64,000 nucleotides of DNA, taken from the NCBI GenBank assembly GCA_041392855.1, contig JAWKLD010000003.1, positions 86,321 to 150,320 of the forward strand. The letters run 5' to 3'. The translations under genes were made by a program, and so were the position numbers. Source of the stretch: Flavipsychrobacter sp. (GTDB taxonomy: Bacteria; Bacteroidota; Bacteroidia; Chitinophagales; Chitinophagaceae). Below, piece after piece: positions 17,356 through 24,712 of this stretch; within the stretch, counting starts at the first letter, position 1; each line of letters starts with the position of its first letter. Below the pieces are notes generated by a model that was not told the origin of the DNA, searched no databases, and was given only the letters and a program-made list of their open reading frames with translations.

Positions 17356-18135
17356 TTCCTCCTCATTCTTTAGCATAGGCTCATGCAGCTCTACGGCCTT
17401 GCCACGTTTACTTTTCTTTAGCATACGCATATTGAGTATCTCTACTATAAAGGAGAAAGCCATAGCAAAGTAAACATAGTTTTTCAAGTGCATCTCGTGT
17501 GCACGTTCCGGATCCCAGCCTTCTACTATCAATACCATACCTACCAGCACTAAGAAGGATAATGCCAACATCTTTAATGTAGGATGCTTGTGTATAAAGT
17601 CTGCTATACGCGCACTAAATACAAACATGATAAACATAGCGATCACTACAGCTACTATCATTATCTCTACATGCTTGGCTATACCTACAGCCGTTATCAT
17701 ACTATCAAAAGAGAAAACCATATCTACCAACACTATCTGGCTTACTGCGGCCATAAAGCTTTTATTAGCCTTTCCCTTTAGGCTAGGGTCTTCTTCTGCA
17801 CCTTCTAGCTTATGGTGTATCTCTTTTACTGTTTTATACAGCAAGAACATACCACCTGCAAGCATCACCAAACTGGCTAGGTCAAACCCCTTATCAAAAA
17901 GCGTAAAAACAGGCTTACCTTTTTGTTGTATCAACCAGCTGAGCCCTAGCAATAGTAGTATACGCATACCTATTCCCGCAAACATCCATACGCGCCTTGC
18001 GTTGAGCTGTTGCGACTTGGGCATTCTACCCATTATTATGGATACGAATATTACATTATCAATACCCAATATCACCTCTAGGAGTGTTAGGGTAAGTAAA
18101 CTGATCAGGCTATCTATGGTTAATAAATGTTCCAT
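17347..18135 (-). CDS. TerC-family integral membrane protein
   Basis: 262 residues with about seven membrane helices. TerC signatures: LEVILGIDNVIFVSIIMGR near 18-36 and VDMVFSFDSMITAVGIA near 136-152, both with buried acidic residues in helices. The family is linked to metal ion (Mn) export and tellurite resistance, and in some bacteria to metal loading of exported enzymes. It ends in a charged tail. pyrD lies 3 bases upstream on the same strand, so they may share a message without a functional link. Confidence 0.88.
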   Translation of the reverse strand: MEHLLTIDSLISLLTLTLLEVILGIDNVIFVSIIMGRMPKSQQLNARRVWMFAGIGMRILLLLGLSWLIQQKGKPVFTLFDKGFDLASLVMLAGGMFLLYKTVKEIHHKLEGAEEDPSLKGKANKSFMAAVSQIVLVDMVFSFDSMITAVGIAKHVEIMIVAVVIAMFIMFVFSARIADFIHKHPTLKMLALSFLVLVGMVLIVEGWDPERAHEMHLKNYVYFAMAFSFIVEILNMRMLKKSKRGKAVELHEPMLKNEEEKE

Positions 18136-18138
18136 TAT

Positions 18139-19170
18139 CTATTGATTGGCTAATATGCCTTTACAAATATTCTTAGCTATCGCAGGACCTTCGTATATAA
18201 ATCCTGTATACACCTGCACAAGACTAGCACCAGCATTTAGTTTCTCCAGAGCATCTTCAGCAGTAAATATCCCCCCCACAGCTATCATTGGTATACTACC
18301 ACCACTTTTTTCATGAATATACTTGATGACATCGGTAGATCTGTTAGTAAGTGGCTTTCCGCTAAGCCCACCTGCCCCTATTTGCTCCACTTTGTTAGCT
18401 GGTGTTTTCAAGCTACTGCGGTCTATTGTCGTATTGGTAGCTACTATCCCGTCGGTTTTTGTAGTAGTTACTATTTCTACAATATCATCCAGTTGTTCAT
18501 TGGTAAGGTCGGGAGCAATTTTCAGTAGTAAAGGTTTTGGATTACCCATTTCCTTATTCAACTCCTGCAGTCTGTTTAATATGGCCATTAGTGGCTTCTT
18601 GTCCTGTAGTTCTCTTAAACCCGGAGTGTTGGGGCTACTTACGTTCACCACAAAATAGTCTACAACCTCATATAATTCTTTAAAACATATTTCGTAATCA
18701 CTCAGCGCATCCTCATTAGGGGTTACTTTATTCTTGCCAATATTACCACCTATGATAATATTTTCCTTTCTGGCTCTAAGTCTTATGGCTGCTTCTTCTG
18801 CCCCACCATTGTTAAAGCCCATACGGTTAATGAGTGCCCTATCCTCTGGCAAACGAAACAAACGTGGTTTGGGGTTGCCAGGTTGTGCCTTGGGGGTAAG
18901 TGTACCTATCTCTACAAAGCCAAAGCCTAAATGAGAGAGCTCATCTGTCCATCTGGCATCTTTATCAAAGCCCGCACCAAGCCCTACAGGGTTGGGGAAC
19001 TTAATACCCCACACTTCTTTTTCCAGTCTATTATCCTTTATTTGAAACAGGTTCTTGAGCAATTTTCTTAATGGCGCAAAACGATATGCCCATGACAAGC
19101 GATCCATAACCCAATAATGCACCTGCTCTGGCGGAACAGTAAATAGAACCTTCTTTATAATACCATACAT
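18139..19170 (-). CDS. pyrD: Quinone-dependent dihydroorotate dehydrogenase (class 2)
   Basis: 343 residues from the ATG at 19170 (an ATG three codons earlier is possible). Oxidises dihydroorotate to orotate in pyrimidine synthesis, passing electrons to the quinone pool. Seen: N-terminal membrane-contact helices of class 2 enzymes, FPNPVGLGAGFDKDA near 57-71, NRMGFNNGG, VNVSSPNTPGLRELQ with the catalytic Ser, and C-terminal FMN-binding IAVGGIFTAEDALEKL. Class 2 fits a menaquinone-using respiratory organism. Confidence 0.95.
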   Translation of the reverse strand: MYGIIKKVLFTVPPEQVHYWVMDRLSWAYRFAPLRKLLKNLFQIKDNRLEKEVWGIKFPNPVGLGAGFDKDARWTDELSHLGFGFVEIGTLTPKAQPGNPKPRLFRLPEDRALINRMGFNNGGAEEAAIRLRARKENIIIGGNIGKNKVTPNEDALSDYEICFKELYEVVDYFVVNVSSPNTPGLRELQDKKPLMAILNRLQELNKEMGNPKPLLLKIAPDLTNEQLDDIVEIVTTTKTDGIVATNTTIDRSSLKTPANKVEQIGAGGLSGKPLTNRSTDVIKYIHEKSGGSIPMIAVGGIFTAEDALEKLNAGASLVQVYTGFIYEGPAIAKNICKGILANQ

Positions 19171-19253
19171 CGCACGCAAAGATACAGTATGTGTATTGTA
19201 ACTTTTTTAACATTTTCTAACAAGCTAAAATAACTTGAAACCTTATCTTTAGC

Positions 19254-19991
19254 ATGATGATGCGTGGATACTTCCCCTTGCTAGTAGTTACACTTATATG
19301 TGGCCTACACCAGATGGTGTATGCTCAAAACGATATGCAGGGTAAAATATTGGATCACAACACCAAACTACCGGTGAAAGATGTACAAGTGCTTAATGTA
19401 CACACTGGAGATGTTTTGGTATGTGATGAAGAGGGCGTGTTCAAAATATCCGTATCAGGAGGCAACCTTGTAGAGTTTAGTAAAGACGGTTATAAAATAA
19501 TACGTGTACGTGTGCCGGAAGGCAAACTTCCCTCTTATTTTAAAGTTATCATGCAAGAGTCGGGCACAGAAGTTGTCGACTACATATATGCAAGAGGCGC
19601 AGCGCCTGACTACAAAACAGATAGCATGCGTTACCGAAGAATATATGGCTCTACCTTAGATGTCCCTAAACTAACAGGATTGGATGTAATACGCCACCCT
19701 TTTAGCGCCATGAGCAAAAAGAACCAACAGATTTGGGCTTTCCAAGATGAATATAAATGGTACCAAGAGCAAAAATATATAGACTATACCTTTAACGAAG
19801 ACTTGGTCAACAAAGTAACAGGCCTTAGCGGAGATAGTCTACACTCTTACATGCAAATGTTTAGGCCTACCTATAAATATCTACGTAGCATGAACGAATA
19901 TGCCTACCTCAACTATATAAAAACCACTGTTGAGGCTTATAGAAGAAGAGGTATACGTGCACGTCAGCCAGTTATCAGAAGCTCCCAGTAA
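19254..19991 (+). CDS. Secreted protein with carboxypeptidase-like regulatory domain
   Basis: 245 residues. Signal peptide (cut near MVYAQ-ND); an N-terminal carboxypeptidase-like beta-sandwich at about 28-105 (GKILDHNTKLPVKDVQVLN, a typical start of that fold); then about 130 polar, Tyr- and Arg-rich residues with no recognised domain. Proteins of this make-up are common in Bacteroidota and probably sit in the periplasm or on the outer membrane. Function unknown. It is divergent from pyrD. Confidence 0.75.
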   Translation: MMMRGYFPLLVVTLICGLHQMVYAQNDMQGKILDHNTKLPVKDVQVLNVHTGDVLVCDEEGVFKISVSGGNLVEFSKDGYKIIRVRVPEGKLPSYFKVIMQESGTEVVDYIYARGAAPDYKTDSMRYRRIYGSTLDVPKLTGLDVIRHPFSAMSKKNQQIWAFQDEYKWYQEQKYIDYTFNEDLVNKVTGLSGDSLHSYMQMFRPTYKYLRSMNEYAYLNYIKTTVEAYRRRGIRARQPVIRSSQ

Positions 19992-20079
19992 TACTTCTTT
20001 TTTCCTATTCTACAATTTGCCCCAGCTCACCTACATTGCTAGGGTGTATGATGCTTCCAGTATGCTTATCGGGTCATTT

Positions 20080-20168
20080 GTTAACCGCTCGTTAACGAGT
20101 TGCAAAGCCGTCGTTAACAACCCCCATTTTCTTTGTAGGCGTAGCACTGTGTTGCATCTTTGCAACAA
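20080..20168 (+). promoter_or_regulatory. 11-bp phased GTTAAC array and promoter (module B)
   Basis: Three exact GTTAAC copies start at 20080, 20091 and 20113: steps of 11 and 22 bp. The last starts 41 bp before GCATCTTTG (20154-20162). TTTG at 20132-20135 is exactly 19 bp upstream of CATCTTTG (20155), the consensus spacing for Bacteroidota promoters. Confidence 0.7.
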
Positions 20169-20198
20169 CAAACAACAAACAACAAACAACAAACAACA
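20164..20198 (+). repeat. Tandem heptamer AACAACA x5 in a 5' leader
   Basis: Five perfect copies of AACAACA run from 20164 to 20198, followed by a degenerate one. They fill the start of the untranslated leader of the gene at 20251. The leader is almost free of G and so unstructured. Copy number may vary between strains. Confidence 0.85.
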
Positions 20199-20250
20199 AA
20201 CAAACGAACAACTGAACAAACCATAACTAACACCACAAAAAACAATTATT

Positions 20251-20448
20251 ATGGAACTCGATATAGCAAGAAAGATTTACAGCGGCAAGTACAGTATGGT
20301 AATGGACTTCGAGTACTATACTTCGAAACTTGAAAAAGGCTTCCAGCTGTTGAAAGAAAAAGCTACTAAAAGACAATGTAGCAAGGAAGAAAGAGAAGCT
20401 ATGAAAGTAGCTCTGGAGTACAACTTGGAAACCATGTTTACTTCATAA
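20251..20448 (+). CDS. 65-residue soluble protein of unknown function
   Basis: A short, mostly helical, highly charged protein (MELDIARKIYSGKYSMVMDF, then KLEKGFQLLKEKATKRQ) with one Cys and no signal peptide or membrane segment. It has its own array-type promoter, an ~85-nt CAA-rich leader and a strong terminator at 20480, so it is a single-gene unit that looks highly expressed. I do not recognise a family. Confidence 0.7.
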   Translation: MELDIARKIYSGKYSMVMDFEYYTSKLEKGFQLLKEKATKRQCSKEEREAMKVALEYNLETMFTS

Positions 20449-20479
20449 CATAGATCAATATCAAATAAAACGATACACG

Positions 20480-20508
20480 ACAGGCTTCTATACGAAGCCT
20501 GTTTTTTT
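20480..20508 (+). terminator. Strong rho-independent terminator
   Basis: CAGGCTTC (20481-20488), short loop, GAAGCCTG (20494-20501), then seven T. Confidence 0.9.
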
Positions 20509-20521
20509 GCGCCTAGCTACA

Positions 20522-21265
20522 TTATAGTAGCAATGCAGAAAGTATATAGTCAAAAAGTAAAATGAGGATACAAGAGATAACTACCGCTGTAGTAGATGCC
20601 CTGCCTATCTCTAAGGCTCCGCCTTTTACATAGTATCCATAATAGGACGGGATAATGGTAATGATCAAGGAGAATGTAAACGCCTTAGCTAAAGAGAAGA
20701 AAATATCATAGCCTTTAAACTCCATAGACAAGCCTTCTCTAAACTCTTCCTGCGTTATAATACCTGATAGTGTACCTGCTAAAAAGCCGCCGAAAATACT
20801 TACTGAAATAGAAATGATGATCAATAGAGGTATAATGATGGCTGCAGACAATATCTTAGGTAGTATAAGGTATGTTTTGGTATTGATACCCATGATCTCA
20901 AGCGCATCTATCTGCTCACTCACACGCATATTCCCCAGCTCTGATGCTATCTTACCACCTACTACACCTGCCAGCACTACACATATCATGGTAGGGGATA
21001 ATTCTAATACTGTAGAGTCTCTATTTATCTGTGCTATAATAGGTGTAGGCACTAATGGGCTCACCAGTTGATAAGCAGTCTGTATGGTCAAAACAGCCCC
21101 TAAAAAAAAGGAGATGATTAATACAATAGGTAAGGAGCGTATGCCGATATCATAGCATTGCTCTATAAACTCCTTCCAATACACTTTTATATTCTCCGGC
21201 CTACGTATAGACTGTGAAAGCATAATGGATATACGACCCAGATGTTCCAGAAACCTTTTGATCAT
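20522..21265 (-). CDS. MlaE-family ABC transporter permease
   Basis: 247 residues from the ATG at 21265; a longer frame to 21301 would run into the terminator stem of secDF, so the shorter start is preferred. Five to six membrane helices; MlaE/YrbE signatures are LSPTMICVVLAGVVGGKIAS near 100-119 and ELGNMRVSEQIDALEIMG near 120-137. The family forms the membrane part of phospholipid transporters that keep outer-membrane lipid asymmetry. The usual ATPase (MlaF) and MCE-domain partner (MlaD) genes are not next to it. Confidence 0.9.
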   Translation of the reverse strand: MIKRFLEHLGRISIMLSQSIRRPENIKVYWKEFIEQCYDIGIRSLPIVLIISFFLGAVLTIQTAYQLVSPLVPTPIIAQINRDSTVLELSPTMICVVLAGVVGGKIASELGNMRVSEQIDALEIMGINTKTYLILPKILSAAIIIPLLIIISISVSIFGGFLAGTLSGIITQEEFREGLSMEFKGYDIFFSLAKAFTFSLIITIIPSYYGYYVKGGALEIGRASTTAVVISCILILLFDYILSALLL

Positions 21266-21301
21266 GATTATCTCACAAATGTAAGCAATACATAAATACA
21301 A

Positions 21302-21326
21302 ATCCCGTATCTGTAGGATACGGGAT
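21302..21326 (-). terminator. Terminator hairpin upstream of the mlaE-like start
   Basis: ATCCCGTATC (21302-21311), loop, GATACGGGAT (21317-21326). Read on the minus strand it ends with TTTGTATTTAT. It closes secDF transcription before the MlaE-type gene. Confidence 0.75.
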
Positions 21327-21356
21327 CTATATAATTTATTATGTTTTAGGCATTTA

Positions 21357-24300
21357 CTATGCCATTTGTTTCAGTTCTTCTATCTGTGCTTCTCTATCTA
21401 CCTCATTCTTCAACTTATCTTTCTTATCCATATCCACCAATACCGGTGCTGCTACGAATATAGAAGAATAAGTACCTGTGAACACACCTATCAACATTGC
21501 GAACGCAAAACCTCTTGTTACCTCTCCACCGAAGATGAATAGTATCAATACAGTTAAGAACACCGTTAAAGCAGTCATAATAGTACGGCTTAGCGTATCA
21601 TTAATTGCACGGTTGATAACACTAGTTTTAGCTTCTTTAGGCGACTTACGGAAGTATTCACGTATACGGTCGAATACGATCACGGTATCGTTCATAGAGA
21701 AACCTATTACAGTAAGTATCGCTGCGATAAAGTGCTGATCGATCTCTAAAGAGAACGGTACAATATCCTTAAAGAAAGAGAATACCGCTAGGGTTACACA
21801 CACGTCGTGGAATAGTGCCACAAGCGTACCCAAAGAGTACTGCCATCTGCGGAAACGTGCTAGGATATAAATAGCAATAGCAAACAATGATAAGAATGTT
21901 GCCCATTTAGCACCACTTACCAAGTCGTCAGAAATGGTAGGTCTTACCGTTTGTGAACTTTGGATATAATCAGTAGAGAATTTCTCCAGTGAACTGCCAG
22001 TGATAAAACCTTTCTCGCTCAATCCTTGGTATAAAGCAGCTTGAACATTTGCTTCAGCATCTTTATCGTTAGAGTTGATCAAATATGCAGTAGTAATATT
22101 TACTTGGTTTTCAGTACCTACAGTTTTCACTACAGGATACTCATCGCCTAAGTAAGGTTGTAAAGCTTCACGTAGATCAGCTACTTTGTGATCCTTATCA
22201 AACTGGATAGTATAGCTACGTCCACCTTCAAACTCAACACCATAGTTAAAGCCATTGAAGAAAGCACCAATACCCGCTATCAATACAAATACTGATATAA
22301 CATAAGCGATCTTACGCTTACCAACGAAATCAAAGTTGGCTTTGCGGAAGATAGACTTAGATATATTAGTAAAGTATTTGAAGTGACGGTCACGCTTGGT
22401 CCAAATATCAGTAACTAAACGAGATACCATGATACCACAGAACATTGATAATAATAGACCGATGATCTGTGTAGTAGCAAAACCTAGTACCGGTCCAAGA
22501 CCGAAGATAAATAGTATTACCGCAGTAATTAGTGTAGTGATGTGACCATCCAATACAGGTGCGTAAGAACGCTTATATCCATCTGTTACTGCCTGCTGAT
22601 AACTCTTACCTGCTGCCAGCTCTTCTTTAATACGCTCAAATATGATTACGTTGGTATCTACCGCCATACCAATTGTTAGTACAAGACCAGCAATACCAGG
22701 CATAGTAAGTGTAGCATGTAAAGATGCTAGGATACCTACAGTAAATAACAAGTTCAATATCAATGCGATGTTCGCTACTATACCACCAGTATTGTAGTAT
22801 ACAAGCATTAAGATGAATATAACTGCGAACGATATTAGTAATGAGTTTCTACCAGCTTTGATAGATTCAGCACCTAATGTAGGACCAACTACTTGCTCCT
22901 GAACAATACGAGCAGGTGCATCTAATTTACCAGACTTAAGGATATTAGCTAAGTCAGTTGCTTGCTCTACTGTAAAACCACCTTCAATTGAAGTATTACC
23001 ATTCGGGATAGCACCATTTACTCTAGGAGAAGAATATACTCTATCATCTAGTACTACAGCAACAAAGTTTCCTACATTCTCAGAAGTCATTTTAGCCCAA
23101 ATACGAGTACCGGTCTTATCCATAGACATAGTTACCTCCGGTTGTCCGGTAGTAGGGCTATAGTCCATACGTGCTTGTGTTACGTGGTCACCCTCTAGTT
23201 TAGATTCGTTAGCACCAGGAGCTTTCTTAAGTGCATATATTCTTAACTGTGCGTTAGGATCGCGTCTGCTATCCTCATCTTCTGCACCGTAAACGATCTT
23301 AACGTCATTAGGCAATGCATTACGAACAACATTTAGTTTTAAGTATGCATTCAGTTTAGCGGTGTCTTTCTTATTGATATAACCTACTTCTGGTCCGTCT
23401 ATTACACTACCTTGTTGTGTAATAGATGGTAACCATACTGAGTACAATAGTGGGCTTTCTTTTTCAAACTTAGCACGCTCTGCCGCTAGAGAGTCAGCAC
23501 CTGCAAGACCATTAGAATCAGCACTTGCAGCACTACCACCTAGTAGTTCATTGATACTTGCATCCTCTTTGTTCTCTGCCACTTTAGCTTCGTCAGTAGC
23601 TGCTCCATCAGTTGTAGTTTCTTCTTCCGAACCTCCTGAAAGGTAACGAGCCAATGCATCATTTGCTGGCTGTAGGAAGTTTACAAACTCATTGTTAGAG
23701 TATACTTCGAAGAACTGTAGCTTAGCTGTAGATTGTAAATAGTTACGTACACGCTCTGGGTTACGCACACCAGCAAGTTCTACTGTTATGATACCTTTAT
23801 TTTCATCAAGGTTTACGTTTGGCTGAGATACACCAAACTTATCTATACGCTTTTGTAGTACGTTGTAGATGTTTGTAATCGCAACTTTAGACTCTTTTCT
23901 TATTTTAGCTATCACCTCTTCGTTAGTAGAGTTAATGTTGATCTCTTTTTCAGAAGGCTTAGTAAATAAATAAGCTAGTCTTTGGTCAGGATTATTGGCT
24001 TTGTAAGCCTCACCAAAAAGTGTCACGAAATTTTCTTGACTGTTTTCTTTGGCCGCATTGGCATCAGCAATAGCCTTGTTTAGAATAGGGTCAGTTGGTT
24101 TGTTGGAAAGAGAACGGATCAATTCGTCCAAACTCACTTCTAACACAACGCTCATACCGCCTTGTAAATCAAGACCTAGGTTCAACTCTTGACCTTTTGC
24201 CTCTAAGTAGTTGTACTTCTTAGGGAAGCTGATTACTGTTTCACCCTGTAGGCTGTCAGTAATATGGTCGTAGAAACGCTCAATAAGTTGTTCCTTTTCT

Positions 24301-24458
24301 TTGCCTTGGGCATCTGGGTTTTCCAGCATGGCCATGCGTTCCGCGCTTGCTCTAGCTTTCTTTTCAACGTTGCGAACCACAAATGTGAAAGACAGCTGGT
24401 ATAGCGAAATTAGGATAAGTGCAATGGTAAAGATCTTTACCAAACCTTTTAACTGCAT
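21357..24458 (-). CDS. secDF: Protein translocase subunit SecDF (fused SecD and SecF)
   Basis: 1033 residues. Drives the late stage of Sec export with the proton gradient. N-terminal helix at about 8-28; SecD signature GLDLQGGMSVVLEVS near 95-109; a large periplasmic part with an acidic, Ala/Ser-rich insertion around 270-320; SecD membrane block with AVDTNVIIFERIKEE; then the SecF half from about 700 with GVEFEGGRSYTIQF and NDTVIVFDRIREYF. The single-chain form is usual in Bacteroidota. Stand-alone gene with its own terminator. Confidence 0.95.
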   Translation of the reverse strand: MQLKGLVKIFTIALILISLYQLSFTFVVRNVEKKARASAERMAMLENPDAQGKEKEQLIERFYDHITDSLQGETVISFPKKYNYLEAKGQELNLGLDLQGGMSVVLEVSLDELIRSLSNKPTDPILNKAIADANAAKENSQENFVTLFGEAYKANNPDQRLAYLFTKPSEKEININSTNEEVIAKIRKESKVAITNIYNVLQKRIDKFGVSQPNVNLDENKGIITVELAGVRNPERVRNYLQSTAKLQFFEVYSNNEFVNFLQPANDALARYLSGGSEEETTTDGAATDEAKVAENKEDASINELLGGSAASADSNGLAGADSLAAERAKFEKESPLLYSVWLPSITQQGSVIDGPEVGYINKKDTAKLNAYLKLNVVRNALPNDVKIVYGAEDEDSRRDPNAQLRIYALKKAPGANESKLEGDHVTQARMDYSPTTGQPEVTMSMDKTGTRIWAKMTSENVGNFVAVVLDDRVYSSPRVNGAIPNGNTSIEGGFTVEQATDLANILKSGKLDAPARIVQEQVVGPTLGAESIKAGRNSLLISFAVIFILMLVYYNTGGIVANIALILNLLFTVGILASLHATLTMPGIAGLVLTIGMAVDTNVIIFERIKEELAAGKSYQQAVTDGYKRSYAPVLDGHITTLITAVILFIFGLGPVLGFATTQIIGLLLSMFCGIMVSRLVTDIWTKRDRHFKYFTNISKSIFRKANFDFVGKRKIAYVISVFVLIAGIGAFFNGFNYGVEFEGGRSYTIQFDKDHKVADLREALQPYLGDEYPVVKTVGTENQVNITTAYLINSNDKDAEANVQAALYQGLSEKGFITGSSLEKFSTDYIQSSQTVRPTISDDLVSGAKWATFLSLFAIAIYILARFRRWQYSLGTLVALFHDVCVTLAVFSFFKDIVPFSLEIDQHFIAAILTVIGFSMNDTVIVFDRIREYFRKSPKEAKTSVINRAINDTLSRTIMTALTVFLTVLILFIFGGEVTRGFAFAMLIGVFTGTYSSIFVAAPVLVDMDKKDKLKNEVDREAQIEELKQMA

Positions 24459-24712
24459 AGGTTTTGTCTATTAAATAATATTATTTGTTTAAAAAAACAG
24501 AGTGGGCAAAGATAGGATTTAATATAAAAAAATGAAGATTTGAGATAAATTATAATATCACTCCCTTTTTGACGGCTAAAACACCCTGATTATTTAATCT
24601 AAAGTTGAACATTTGCGGTGGTTTTGTCATAAAAATAATTCTTTAGCATTTTTATAACTAATAACTTATTTTTACGAACAGTATTATTTATACAAAAAAA
24701 TCATAATCTGGC

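Noticed and set aside
17588..18145. 185-residue open frame on the plus strand, opposite the TerC-family gene
   Set aside because: It is the antisense of a clear membrane protein gene; its hydrophobic content mirrors the sense codons and it has no recognisable motif.
21266..21301. Longer N-terminus of the MlaE-type permease
   Set aside because: It would begin at the foot of the secDF terminator stem and add residues unlike the family.
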